The notes under the pieces were generated by a model. The model ran no database searches. It saw only the letters and a program-made list of their open reading frames with translations, and was not told where the DNA came from. A stretch of DNA of 64,000 nucleotides from Quercus robur (Eukaryota; Streptophyta; Magnoliopsida; Fagales; Fagaceae): the NCBI RefSeq assembly GCF_932294415.1, contig NC_065535.1:11006282-11070281 (forward strand), given 5' to 3'. Position numbers and translations under genes: made by a program. Positions 37,526 to 50,053 of this stretch are shown here, piece after piece (position 1 is the first letter of the stretch; every line of letters starts with the position of its first letter).

Positions 37526-39709
37526 TTAACTTTTGGGGCTTAGGGTTTTTGCGTGTTATTCAATACCCGCACTTTGTATTGTTAACAATTTACACATAAA
37601 ATAATACCACATTTTCATTTTTTAATTACTTTTTTTTTTCCCGTATTTTGTTTACAAATTGATACATCAGTTTGTATTTAGCAATAAAAAAAAACTGATA
37701 CATCAATTTGTAAAGTTTATATAATAAAATTTGTAGTATCCAAAACATCATTATCAAAGAGAACAAAAGAATTTAGAGTTCATACTTTAAACACCTATGC
37801 CAAAAGTCTTGTTACTCCTGTAAATATTTCATTTTAAAATATACACCCCTCTTTAGAAAAAATAAAAATACAATTCCACAATTGTAAAAGTGGATAATAC
37901 AATTACTGGAAAATTTAGGTTATGTTTGGTAATAGTTTTTGTTTTTTATTTTCAAAATGTGAAAATGTACACCCCTCTTTATTTCTTGTATTTTTGAAAT
38001 AAAAAAGATGTTTGGTTAGTTGAAATTAAAAATATAGTTTTTTAAAGAAAAAAAAATAGAAAATACTAAAATATGTTGTTAGTAGGATTCGAACTTTAAT
38101 GCTAACTCATTAAATGAGATAGATTCATTAAATTAAATGCATATGTTGTTAGGGAAAGATGTTTTTTATGGGATAACTTAAAAACCCTGTCTGTGAGACA
38201 TAATCTTCCTTGGGTAGTGATGGAGGATTTCAATGATGTAACTAGGGAAGAGGAGAAATTGGGTGGGAATGGCATTTGTAATAGGAGGGTCTCTGAATAT
38301 ATCAGTTGTATGGATTTTTGCAACCTTCTAGACCTAGGTTTCTTAGGGGCAAAATTCACGTGGACCAATCGGAAGGATTTATCTTATCTTATTCAACAAA
38401 GGTTAGATAGAGTTTGGGTGAATTCAGAATGGAAGTTGTGTTTTCCTAAGGCTTTTGTTTCCCATTTAGCCCACATTAATTCGGATCACTGCTTTCTTCT
38501 CGTCTTTGGTTCCCAATCTTGGGTAGAAGGGAGTGAGGCCCTTTCGTTTCCTACCTGTTTGGCTCAGCCACGATGGGTTCTCGAATATTGTTAAGGAAGC
38601 CTGGGAAGGAAATCGTCAGAATGTATGCCATGCTATTAACATGCTTGCAAACAAGGCAAAAATCTAGAATAAGGAAGTTTTTGGGGACTTTTTTTGGAAG
38701 AAAAGGAACCTTTCGGCCAGGCTGGTGGGGGTTGAGAAGGCCTTAGCAAATGCTCCTTCCCAAAGGTTAATTAACATCCATAATTTCCTTTTAGGAGAAT
38801 TGGAGAACATTCTAAACCTGGAAGAAGAGTTATGGGGGATGAAAGTTAGGATTAATTGGCTTATTCAGGGAGAAAGGAATACAACTTTCTTTGACATCTC
38901 TACCCTTAATAGAAAAAGCAATAACTGGATCTTGGGCATTAAAGACCCATATGGGAATTGGGTTACTAACTTAGAAATAGTAAAGATGATTTTTGTAGTT
39001 GCTTTTGAAAATTTTTACTCCTCGAAGTAGATTGCTTGTGATAGAACATGGGACCATTCCCTTCCCTTTGATAACTCTCTATCTAGTTCCGAAACTCTTA
39101 ATCTCTCTAACCCCCCTTCAGATGTTGAAATTCTTTTTTCTTTTACTTCTATGAAAGCTTTTAAAGCTCTTGGACCTAATGGGATACATGCTGGATGGTG
39201 GTGGGTGACTCGGTGAAATTTGAAGTAAAAAGAATTTTCCAAAATAGGAAAATCCCCACTTAGCTAAATAAAACTCTTATTGCTTTGATCCCCAAGCAAT
39301 TGGGACCTGAAACTATTGGCCACTTTCGTCCTATAAGTTTATGCAACACCATCTACAAGGCTGTGTCTAAAATCCTTGTACTGAGGATGAAGCATCTCAT
39401 GCCTAAGCTTGTCTACCCCTCCCAAATAGCTTTTGTTGCTAGTAGAAGAGGATCAGATAACTTTATAGTGGCCCAGGAATTACTGTATTCATTAGAAAAG
39501 AAGAAAGGGAAAACTGGGTATATAATCATTAAGATTAATTTAGAGAAAGCATATGATTGTATGGAATGGAGCTTTGTAAGAAATGTCCTATGCAGCCTGG
39601 GATTTCATAATGCCATTGTGGAGCTTATCCTAAGCTGTATTTCTTCCACTTCTGTCTCCCTTCTATTTAATGGTGAGCAGCTTGAGGAATTTCAACCTTC
39701 GAGAGGGCT

Positions 39710-39811
39710 CAGATAGGGAGACCCAATCTCCCCATATATTTTTATTCTATGCATGGAACTCAGATAGGGAGACCCAATCTCCCCGTATATTTTTATTCTA
39801 TGCATGGAACT
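39710..39811 (+). repeat. 51-bp in-frame tandem duplication inside the LINE reverse transcriptase
   Basis: Two copies, 39710-39760 and 39761-39811, of a unit starting CAGATAGGGAGACCCAATCT and ending CATGGAACT. It repeats the conserved GDPISPYIFIL block (17 codons). One base differs between copies. Confidence 0.9.
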
Positions 39812-41998
39812 TTCTAGCTCTTTCATCAATAAGAAGTGTGAGGATGGAGACTCAAATAAGGTAAAAGCCTCTAGGAATGGACCTGGTTTTTCCCACATGT
39901 TTTTTGTCGATGATCTCTTGTTGTTTGCAAAATCTAATCAAAAAAATTGTGAGACCATTTCGGATGTCTTGGAGGAATTTTGCTCTCTCAGGTCAAAAAA
40001 TCAGCAAAGAGAAGTCCAAAATCTTCTTCTCTCCGAATGTTTTAGAGGAAGATTGTGCTACCAAGGCTCAACAGTTGGGTATCAATAAAACCAACAATCT
40101 GGAGAAGTACTTAGGCTTTCCCTTCAAGCACAAAGGCAAAAATCGCAATCAATTCCAATCTGTGGTTGATAAAGTCCATGTAAGTTGGCTAGTTGGAAGA
40201 CTAAATGCCTTTCACCTATTGGAAGGCTGGTTCTCATTAAGGCTTCAGTAACCCCCATTACTGAATATACAATGCAGTGTTGCAAGCTGCCTACTAAAGT
40301 TTATGACAGAGTTGATAAGCTTACAAGAGATTTTCTTTGGGGTTCCACGGAAGAGAAAAGGAAACTCCACTTAGTTAGGTGGGATAAAGTTACTGCTCCA
40401 ACCAATCTAGGAGGTCTTGGCATCTTTCAAATGAGAGCTAGGAACTCTGCCATCCTTGTTAAGCTTTGTTGGAGAATTGCTTTGAGCTCGGAGGCACCTT
40501 GGGCATAAATGCTCACTTCTAAATACCTTACCCCTGTCAGATTAGGTGAAAGGGGAAGAAGATTACCTGCCTCTAGTACTTGGGCAGCTTGCAAAGATGG
40601 GGGTGTTATCTTTAATAAAGGATTGAAATGGTCTTTCTCCAATGGGGAGGCAATGAGTGCCTATGACGATTTTTGGCTTGCCTCAGGCCTTCTTAGGAAG
40701 CTTATACAAGGTTCTCTTTTAAAAGAGGAAGGGAAGTAATCTGCCAAAGAGTTCCTTGTCAATGTTTTTGACTCATCCTTTGTTTTCCCATAATCAATCC
40801 TTAAGGAAATTCAAGGAGTGCCGCTCGCTGCCAATCCTCTTCAAGATGATATTCTTATTTGGGCCTTCTCTAAGGATGGAAGCTTCAATCTTCAGTCAGC
40901 TTATCTTCTAGCTAAGTGTTTAAACCCTTTGAACCTAACCACTCACAAACTTTGGGTCTGAAAAGCAAAAACCTCACCAAGAATTAAATTCTTCCTTTGG
41001 CTATGCTTCCACTCTAGTATCCCTACAAAGGAAGTGTTGGGTTCAAAGGGTTTTAATCTAGATAACACTTGTGATCTGTGTGGAGTTGGTACGGAGTCTA
41101 TTATCCATGTATTGCGTGATTGCAGTGTGGCTAGGGAAGTTTGGAGGAATTTGGGTTTTGATGATACTAGGCATGACTTCTTCGGCACCCTTTTGGTGGA
41201 TTGGCTTAAAAACAATTGTGAATCCTATGAATATCTGTCTCAACCTCGTATACCTTGGAAGTTTGTGTTCCCCCAAGCTGTTTGGAAAATTTGGCTGCAT
41301 AGGAATAGATTCATTTTTTAGACAGGAAGAAAGGAGCCCAACATACATGTGCAAAGCATTAAAAGAGGAGCTGAGTTTTTGCCCTTGTCCTGGACTGTTC
41401 TAACAAGTCGCCTAGAGTGCAAATTCAGATTAGTTGGAAGAAGCCCATGACTGGTTCGGTGAAGCTCAACATTGATGGTGCTGTGTTTGCTAATTTGATT
41501 AAGGTTGGGGGAGGAGGTGTGTTACAGGATAGCAATGGAGATTGGGTGGTTAGATTTATGAGGAAACTTGGGAGTATGTCCAGTATATTGGTAGAACTTT
41601 GGACCCTTAAAGATGGCCTCTTATTAGCTCGGCAATTAGATATTCTCAATGTTAATATAGAACTTGATGCTGATATTCTTGTACACTTACTTAACAACCC
41701 CTCCTCTCATAATCTCATGCTAGAACCTCTTTTGAATGATTGCAGGACCCTGATCAAAGTCTTTCCTAGTTGCACAATGACTCACATATTTAGGGAAGCT
41801 AATAGATGTGCTGATAAGCTTGCTAACATGGGAGCAACCCAACCTGCTGATTTCCTTTTGTTGTATGAACCACCACCAGCGGTGGATAATTTGTTAGCTT
41901 TTGATAAAGCTTTGTTTTTTTTTTTTTTTTTTTTTTTTTTGTAACAGAATGGTTGTTTTTTAGTTTTTATGATATCAGCTTGGTTAACAAAAAACAAG

Positions 41999-43505
41999 GG
42001 ATAATTACAGCAAACCCACCTGGGGTTTGGCCCATTTTCATTTTGCCTACCCGTGGTTTAAAACTTTACACTTTGCTCACCTGAAGTTAGTCCCGTTAGC
42101 CTTCCGTAACCCACCTCTCCGTTTGCCATTAAAAAAACACATTTTTAGGCAAAAACAAATATAACAAGAATCAAAAAGTTGTTTGTTTTGATTGCTTAAG
42201 AACTTTTATAAGAACATAGTGAATGAATAGCAAACCACGGGATAATTTGAGTTCAAAAACAACATTATTGAACAAAATAAAATGAGAAACCACATTACCC
42301 CATCACGATTAAACTCAAAAACAACAAAATCCCAAGAACAAACATCAGTGGCAGCATAAATTAAACATAACCACAATTTCGCAACAAGAACATAAGATTT
42401 CCAAAATACCCAAAAACTCAAAATTCCATACAAACAAGCATTATTGAAGCAGAACCACAATAACCCAATAAGGAAACAAACAAACAAAAAAGACCCAGAA
42501 GCCGAATCATTATAATTACCACCAGACAACAAAAACCTAGGAAATAAAAAAGAAGAAAACCCCATTATAGGTGTGAGTCAGACCGTTCTGGCATCAATGG
42601 TGTGCTTGTCCTGAAGAACCCTATCGAGAATGGAAGGATTTGCAAAGACAACAAAGCCAAAGCCTCTGGGTCTACCAGTGGTCTTGTCTCTCATGACCAC
42701 AGTCTGGACCACATCACCATAGTTCTCAAAGTACTCCTTCAGCTTTTCCTTAGTGGTCTCCCATGAAATCCCACCTATGAATAGCTTCCTGTGATCTGAA
42801 TCCATTTCCAACAATCCATCAATGGGCACTCTTTTCCATTACGGTAGTTTTACGCTTCAGCAAACCGCGACAACCCATCAAGCCCAAGCCCAAGCCCATC
42901 TTCGCTGTCGTTCGGTCTCGTCGGAAACGACCGTATACAGAGACAAAACAGCGGCAAAAGAAGCGACACGAGAAGAAACAAAACAACAACGCTTAATTTG
43001 AAAGGAAGCATTACTGGGTTTTCTGGGTTTCTTTCTTTGTGGGTTCTTGAAGAAGAAGAAGAAAGAGATGGGTTTTGGAGATTGGGTATAATGAAGTCTA
43101 AGGCTATAATAAATTTCTTTCTTTTTCTTCTTCTTTTTAAGAACTTCTATGAGAACTTCCATGAGAGGTTCTTAAGCAATAAAAAACCCTCACTTTTTTA
43201 TCTTTGTTATGTGAACTTCTATGTTGTTGTGAAATTGTTGATATTGTAATTTCATTGAGCCATTGATTAGTGTGTTGTTCCTCCACTTTGTGTTCTTGAA
43301 GTTCATAAGTTATGAAAAACCCTAGCTTTTTGATTCTTGTTATATTTGTTTTTGCCTAAAAATGTGTTTTTTTAATGGCAAACGAAGATGTGAGTTACGG
43401 AAGGCTAATGGAACTAACTTCAGGTGGGCAAAATGTAAAGTTTTAAACCACGGGTAGGCAAAGTAAAAACGGGCCAAATTCTAGGTGGGTTTGCTGTAAT
43501 TATCC
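41999..43505. mobile_element. Pack-MULE-like element carrying an RRM gene fragment
   Basis: Inverted ends both read GGATAATTACAGCAAACCCA and pair for about 180 bases (left arm to about 42185, right arm from about 43335). The flanks AAAAACAAG (41990-41998) and A9 (43506-43514) are compatible with a 9-bp duplication in the LINE tail but are uninformative. The interior carries the RRM fragment at 42578-42805 with upstream leader sequence. No transposase. Confidence 0.75.
42578..42805 (-). pseudogene. captured first exon of an hnRNP/Musashi-like RNA-binding protein
   Basis: The open frame from the ATG at 42805 reads MDSDHRKLFIGGISWETT, with RNP2 (LFIGGI) and RNP1 (RGFGFVVF) intact, and ends at about TIDARTV, where plant hnRNP1-like genes have their first exon boundary. 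It covers one RRM of a family that normally has two plus a Gly-rich tail, about 76 of some 350-400 residues. The leader upstream (42830-42990) and the AT-rich, intron-like sequence on the other side suggest a genomic fragment was captured, not a cDNA. It lies inside a MULE, is unlikely to make a working protein, and could give transcripts antisense to the LINE. Confidence 0.8.
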
Positions 43506-43718
43506 AAAAAAAAAAAAAAAGAAGAAGAAGATTAGAAATTGGAAAATAGCATTTTACATGTTTTCAGTTTCGTTCACAAACTGAGTTTTGAGAACAGTTT
43601 TTGTTTTTTGTTTATTTTGAATTGCCAAACAAATTTTTTAGTCTCAAAAATAAATAAAAAAAAAATCATTTTTTAAAAACATAAAATAAGGGTAAAAAAA
43701 TAGTTACGAAACGTACAC

Positions 43719-44184
43719 TTACTTATTTACAAAATTATTCAGAAATTTGATGATTAATTTTACGCAAATTTTAGGAAGCTGTGACTGATTTACCGTGAGA
43801 GTGTCTTCCTTGATTCTGTGTCATTGGTGGATTAACTATAAACAATTAATAACAAATAAATAATATAGCTGATTCTACAGTGGCTTGACTTGAGAGAGAG
43901 GCAGCAGAATCAGAAACTCAGAATTAAATGTCACACACGTGTTTTCGCAATCACAATTCACAAAAATACCAATAATTAGAGAGGTTAGTGGTTTCATAGT
44001 GTTCTCTCTCTATTCTGAATACCTTCTACGATCGAAGGTATGTATATATACTTATCTATCGACATAGTTATATAATATAACCCAGCAAGAGAGAGTGAGA
44101 CCTCGATTCTTATTCAGAAACACAACAAAACTCAGTCTACGCTGTCTCAATTTTTAGAGCCCACTCTCTCGGTTCTCGACAACC
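43719..44184 (+). promoter_or_regulatory. promoter and 5' leader region of the LisH-CTLH gene
   Basis: TATATATA at about 44043-44050 lies roughly 140 bases before the ATG; the following C/T-rich sequence to 44184 looks like leader. The TIR nest ends only about 470 bases upstream of the ATG. Confidence 0.45.
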
Positions 44185-44393
44185 ATGGACGTTGATCCTC
44201 GTCACTACGACCTCGTTGTGAGTCTCTCTAATCGCATTTACTTATCATTATGTTAGACCATTTTTTTTTTTTTTTTTTGGTATTAATCATCGAAACCCTA
44301 AATTTAATTTGTCTCTTTGTCGTTATCATACCATCGATTTGATACCTACGAGGATATTCTACATGTGCCAAGTTCTGTTCACTCTTTTCAGTC

Positions 44394-44424
<31 letters not shown>

Positions 44425-45356
44425 TTTAAAATTTAATTTTTGTGTGAAACATTATCTAGAGATGTAAAATGTGTTAATTGTGTTCCACATTGTAATTGAA
44501 TTGATAAAGGACGAAAGTTTGTTTGGTATGGAGTTTTTAACTCTGTAGCGATTGGCATTAGATGATGATGTTTTGTAATGATTTCGACCAAATTAATGTC
44601 TTATGGGAATGATCAATTTTATGAAGTTTGCACAGGTTTAAGTTTTTTTCTAAAGCTTAGTGAAACCCTGTAATCAATGTGTCTATAGACTCTATTCAAG
44701 CATCCACAGTGTAGGTGTTTGCGATATTGGATGATTGTTACTTTTGCCTTAAGTTTTAGTTTATTTTGGGGGATTGATGTTCATCTGGAAGGGCATTGCC
44801 TTGGGGGGAAACATGCTTTTTGTAGGATGATCAAGACCCGTCTCACCCTTTGCCCATTTTTTGTGATTACAATACTACACGGTAAAGGTATATGGCTACA
44901 TGAGACTCGAAAATGGTGGAAAACTCTTTAAAAATCATATGAATGCGACAACTTGATATTTACTTACGCCATACAAAGCATATGAGTCCATATTGCATTG
45001 GTTGCTGCATATAATTTGGGAAGTGGGTGGTGCTAATTGTTTACAAACTGCTTTTTACTACTGGGATTTTTTTTTCTTCTAGTCGTCTGATATATTTTCT
45101 GGGTCAGGACATATACATGTTTTTATCACTGGAATCATAACTTCTGCTCTTAATGTTATGTCAATCTTGTGTCTGTGCATGCTTAGCTAGAAGCTTGGTA
45201 CAGGGTGCAGCTTTTACAGAATATGCAGGCTGTGCATGTCATGTTTGTTTTGTGTTAGACTCATAGCTCTATAAGACACTGTAATTTTAATGATGATGCA
45301 ATTTTAAAGATACATAATGTGATGGCAGCATTTATAGATAACTTTTCTTTTTTAAT

Positions 45357-45387
<31 letters not shown>

Positions 45388-47484
45388 GTTCCCTGTAACG
45401 AAATTGAGCGTACATGCGATTTGGGTGGTTCTGGGGTCTTGCCTTTGGATTTTGATTCTCACTAGTCATTGTTCCAGTGTACTTCACAAGCATTTGTCAA
45501 TGTGGGATCCACCTTGTGTGGACTCCAAAATGCAATAGATGCTTCTGAAGTACACTGGATCTTCAGTTACTGGTGAGGATATAAACCTCTTGTCTGCATG
45601 TTTGTCTCAAGGTCTTCTATTAGTTTCCTTTCTAGGATTATGATTTTATGATCTTATGATATTTCCTCCTTAAAACAAAACCACAGCAAAAATTGATTAT
45701 TCATTTCTTTGTCAATTGGGCCTTTTCTTTTATAATTTTGGGGGTTTTTTTTTGTATCATTGACAGGGTATCAACGAAAATGACATCCACAATGTTGTTC
45801 TATCATATCTTGTCCATAATTGCTTTAATGAAACCATGGAGTCATTCATTGCTTGCACTGGGATGAAGCAGCCTGATGATCATCTTGAGGGCATGGAGAA
45901 AAGAAAAAGTAATTGAAATTTTTTATTTTGCTAGGGAAAGTAGGATTGCTTTAAAGTTTCTCACTTATAGTGTTGTACAATGGGCTATTCACTGTCAGAG
46001 CACACCTCTGTAATTATTTCTTTAATGAAGCAATTATTTTACTGAATTTTCTATTAGTTGTGAGAGATGCTTCTATGATGACATGTGTTTGTATTTACAT
46101 ATATGTATTTGATGAAAGTAGTTTAGGTGGTTTCACAGTTGGTGGTTTGACTTGCATGGTGGAGCATGTGACACCCAAAACAGAATCAGTGCCTGACTTT
46201 CCTTACCCTTCTGAGTGACTGCAAATTTCTTGTTTTGGTCTTCACATGATTGAGGGTTCAGTTGTTTAGAGTGCTTCAAAGTTGGTTATATGACATGCAT
46301 ATGGGTGTTAGTGGATGCCAAACTGAAACAATGTCTCAGAGAGTCAGATGTTACTTACCCTTCCAAGTAGTTGTGAATATATGTTTATACTTCATGTGGC
46401 TGAATGTCTTGCTGATCAATCTGCTCAAAATTTTATTTATTTTGGTCAAACATTTGCGGCAACACATCCTTTGGAGTAACAGTAGAGAAAAAAATTACAA
46501 TCTTCCTGGTCATCATATTCCTTTTTCTTATTTGTTATTGTAGGATAATTCATCAATATTTTATTTTATAATGTTGTATCTATTGAATACTCGGTTGATG
46601 ATGCTTCTAATTTTATGGTTTATGCTCAGGAATTTTTAATTTTGCCCTGGATGGAAATGCACTTAAGGCCATTGAGCTGACAAATCAGCTGGCACATGAC
46701 TTGCTGGAGAAGAATGAGGAATTGTATTTTGATCTATTGAGCATTCATTTTGGTGAACTTGTCCGCTCTAGAAAATGGTATGCAAAGTAGCAATGATATT
46801 TCCAAGGGAGTGAGATATGCATTTCATTTTTTAAAAAAATTTTGTTTCCTTGCCAGCTCAGAAGCTTTGGAATTTGCTCAGGCTAAGTTGACTCATTTTG
46901 GGAAAGTGCAGAAATATGTTGAAAAACTTGAGGTATGTTTCTTCCTAACGCAAAATCTCTGATGCATTTCCTTTATCTTTTTTTTTCATCAGAATGAAGA
47001 GAAATTTGTTATTGATGCAGGACTTTATGGCCCTTCTTGCATATGAAGAGCCAGATAAGTCCCCAATGTTTCATCTTCTTGGCTTGGAGTATCGGCAGAA
47101 AATTGCTGAAAGTTTGAATCGGGCAATTCTTGGTTTGTTACTTGATTTCCTATGTGCTTCTGCGTATGGTGTTTTAAGAATGCTTTTGAGATTTTTGTTT
47201 TTTCTGCATGAGATCATTTCCTAATTTATATAATTTTTAATTATGTGTGAGATCTGATACTTTGATTAATGCTTTGTCATGGCTAATTATTAATGCTGTC
47301 AGAACACATGAATCTGCCCAGCTACACAGCAATGGAAAGGCTGATACAACAGACAACAGTAGTTAGACAGTGCTTGAGTCAAGAGCCTGGCAAGGTAAGA
47401 TGTAGTTAAGGAATTTCCATCCTGGAGGGCTGCATATTTTGGCTAATTTTCACTCGCATATTTATTAATCTTGAGTTTCATCCT

Positions 47485-47518
<34 letters not shown>

Positions 47519-47941
47519 CTCTTGAGTTGCTTCCACTATAGTTTACCCTTGTTATATCTTGGAAAGAGGAAAAGTGAAATTCAATTAGTCAATTATATAT
47601 ACACATTTATATCCTACTTTACCAAGAAAAACTAGTAGTTCTCTTTTTTGTTCAGCATAAATATATTTCAAAAGAATTAAAGCAGAATGGGTGGCGCTTG
47701 TTTTTGATGGTGAATTCCTTAAATATTTAACTCACTCGATGTTCTTAGGCATGAAGGATGAATGCCTGGAGTTATTTTACATCTATCTCAATTAAGTAGC
47801 GGCCTGACCAGCTTGATAAACAAGGAAGCCATGTACTGCCCATGAAAACATGAATGACCAGAAGTAATATTTACTCATTTTATTGTGGTTTTGTAGGATA
47901 CACATGCACCATTTTCCTTAAAGGATTTTCTTGAAAGCTAA
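44185..47941 (+). CDS. LisH-CTLH (RanBPM/GID-complex-like) protein
   Basis: Seven exons (44185-44217, 45767-45908, 46630-46777, 46857-46932, 47021-47132, 47303-47394, 47897-47941) give 215 residues with GT/AG junctions in frame. It starts MDVDPRHYDLVGINENDIHN. A LisH motif covers about residues 15-45 (VVLSYLVHNCFNETMESF), and a CTLH/CRA region follows (NALKAIELTNQLAHDLLEK, then ALEFAQAKLTHFGKVQKYVE and PMFHLLGLEYRQKIAESLN). These modules form helical dimer scaffolds in RanBPM- and GID8-type subunits of the CTLH E3 ubiquitin ligase; membership of that complex is inferred from family. The closest plant relative I recall is the small LisH-RanBPM family (At1g06060-like). Intron 1 holds a foldback element. 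Nothing looks broken. Confidence 0.92.
45474..45558. mobile_element. 85-bp foldback element in intron 1 of the LisH-CTLH gene
   Basis: CCAGTGTACTTCACAAGCAT (45474-45493) is matched by its reverse complement at 45539-45558 with one mismatch in 20 bases. The loop contains GGGATCCACC. A (TTA)n run lies just upstream at about 45358-45388. Confidence 0.65.
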
Positions 47942-49976
47942 ATGCATCAAGTGTTTGAAGCTTTGCTGGCCAATGGGTGATCAAGGTGTATTCAGATATA
48001 GCTTTCGTTGCCTCATATGGGTTTGATATAAGGTTTGGGGTTAGAAAGGAGTCATCACTGCTTGCTCATATGTAAAACACAGTTAGCAGGCTCTCATGTG
48101 TTTTTATTCCTGCTTTCAGGGAGGCATGCCCAATTGCCCATACTCTTTAAGTTGCCGTAGTGAAAACCATGAATGCTTGCAAATTAGAGCAACTGAGTTG
48201 ATCCATGTGTGTGGCTTGTACATACTGCCTTGCTTATACAAACATTAGATATTGGGATTTATTCACGTCAGGCTTTGAGTTGATGTACCCTATTAATCTT
48301 AGTTCTACTGTTTAATGCAAAGTTGCAATTTGCTATGCCTAGTGAACATACTGTGATGAAGCAGAGTTGGGAGTCTGACCTTGAAGCAGATTCTTGAGCA
48401 TTTTTTAGGGTGATTTTCTCTTGATGTTTTAGTGGATTAAATTGATATTTGTTGCAATATATTGATTACTTCAAACGTGTGATGGTGTTAAGTGTGAAAT
48501 TGATACTGATAATTTAAAGGTACTGATTAACTTCTGAGTATAATAATCATATTAATAAGTTGGAATTATCTTTATAATTATGACTCACATTCTAACATTA
48601 CTTTTTTTCTTTTTTGAGATAGTTACAATATACCGTTAAGTTCGCAGCTCGAGTCATTTCTCTCCCTTTAGACCCCTAAGCATTTTATGTATGGGAATGT
48701 GTCAATTCAGTTTCAAAACCCTTGGCTTCTAACATTACTTGTGTCCCTCAAAGCATAGCGCATTCCCTTCTTGTCAAGAAGCAATACTGACATATAGCTT
48801 ACTTTTATTTATTTATTTATTTTTTGCTGAGATGGACATATGTTAGATGTAGATACTTTAAATCCAAAAGGTGTAATTAATTCTAATCCTTTCAACACCT
48901 GATAGAATAAATTAAGGGAAAGTTTGAAAAAATAATAAAAATAATTTATAATTATATACTAGTTCACTATTGGATTTGGCACACATTTCTCGCACACCCG
49001 TTTGACAGGAAATGGCTCACAGTTCATCCGTGGAGATGCCACCACCAAAAGGTCTTATTATTTTTGCTATGGTTGGTATCAACAGATGTTACGATTAAAT
49101 TCAAACATGACCAATGAAACACTAACAATGTTTCTCTTGCAAGAACAACTAATTTAATACAAACTTATATTTATTGAATTGAAAAGTTTTTATTATTATT
49201 TTATTATGGAAATTGAATCGAGAAGCTTGATATACTATACTCACTTTTTAATTCACTCTAATAAACGGTCAAACTTTTTTTTGGGCAAGTTTGACCGTTT
49301 ATTAAATTGCCAAGTTCAAACTCACTCTAGTAAATTGTCAAGGTTAAAATTTTTTATTTTATTTTTTAAAATCATTGGTAAGTTGTAACTATTGAATTAA
49401 AGAAAAAGAAAAAGAAAAAAAAAGAGACAAACGTTATTTGAAAGGACGACCGGATCAACTACAAAAATGTCATTCAAAGTGACAGCTAAAAAACTGGGGG
49501 AAATTTTGCTAAATAGCATAATTTTAAGAAAACTTTGCTAAATAGCATCTGATCGAAGTTATTTAGTTATGTAGATTTTTTTTAGAATTTAAGTTTGTCA
49601 AACTCAAGTTTACCAAACTTGAGTTTCAATCATTGAAAAAATATTAAGTACTCTCAGAGTAATATAAGCGTGTACTCTCTCCTCTCACATGAATGGTAGA
49701 TTTTATCATGAATTTAATTAATAAGATCCACCATTAGTTAGCACATGATAATTTTTCTCAAGTATTATAGTAATTTGATCAAACATAATGCTTGAAACTC
49801 AAGTTAGCAAACTCGAGTTTCAAAAATATGCTACGTGATCAAATAACTCTGAGCCGGTGCTATTTTTCCTTAAATTTTACCTAAAACTATGTTCTATCTG
49901 GCAAAAAACTGCCAAAAAGCGGTGCGGCACCGTTTCAGAGTTGTCATAAAACGGTCACCGTATACCAGCTCCTCGG

Positions 49977-50018
<42 letters not shown>

Positions 50019-50053
50019 TGCGCTTACTCTACTCTTTGAGAGTTTTACAGATA
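47942..50053. other. 3' flank of the LisH-CTLH gene, spacer and leader of the Obg gene
   Basis: No other gene seen. 49496-49872 has AACTCAAGTTTACCAAACTTGAGTT palindromes and TGCTAAATAGCA repeats, a possible decayed MITE. A (CT)n(AC)n microsatellite at 49975-50018 lies in the likely 5' leader of the Obg gene. Confidence 0.5.

Larger units (their letters stand above)
38150..43520 (+). mobile_element. L1-type LINE, 5'-truncated, itself split by a MULE
   Basis: The coding part begins in the endonuclease (LPWVVMEDFNDV at about 38200, then FTWTNRKDLSYLIQQRLDRV and NSDHC). The reverse transcriptase follows (HFRPISLCNTIYKAVSKIL at 39313, KINLEKAYDCMEWSF, FVDDLLLFAKSN at 39903). Next come a zinc-knuckle-like block (CDLCGVGTESIIHVLRDC at 41070) and an RNase H domain (VKLNIDGAVFANLIKVGGGG, 41460 to about 41850). 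Several stops and frameshifts interrupt it, so it is dead. The 3' UTR has a long T-run at 41917-41940; the poly-A tail is at 43506-43520, beyond the inserted MULE. No clear target duplication found. Confidence 0.85.
37918..43718. mobile_element. second Harbinger-type element, split by a LINE
   Basis: The left part (37918 to about 38145) starts GGTTATGTTTGGTAATAGTT and carries GGATTCGAACTTTAATG. The right part (about 43525-43718) has GAAATTGGAAAATAGCATTT and ends GTTACGAAACGTACAC. Both halves align in order with the intact copy at 36485-37525. TTA flanks both outer ends (37915-37917 and 43719-43721). A LINE fills the gap. Confidence 0.7.

Noticed and set aside
41782-41997. A Lys-rich minus-strand open frame over the T-run of the LINE
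   Set aside because: Produced by the poly-T stretch and antisense RNase H sequence.
49496-49872. Possible MITE with TGCTAAATAGCA and CTCGAGTTTCAA palindromes
   Set aside because: Ends and target duplication could not be defined; kept only as a remark in the spacer entry.
49889-50053. N-terminal extension of the Obg protein to an upstream in-frame ATG
   Set aside because: The extension is coded by the (CT)n(AC)n microsatellite and gives runs of SL and TH. The ATG at 50054 gives a normal transit-type start.
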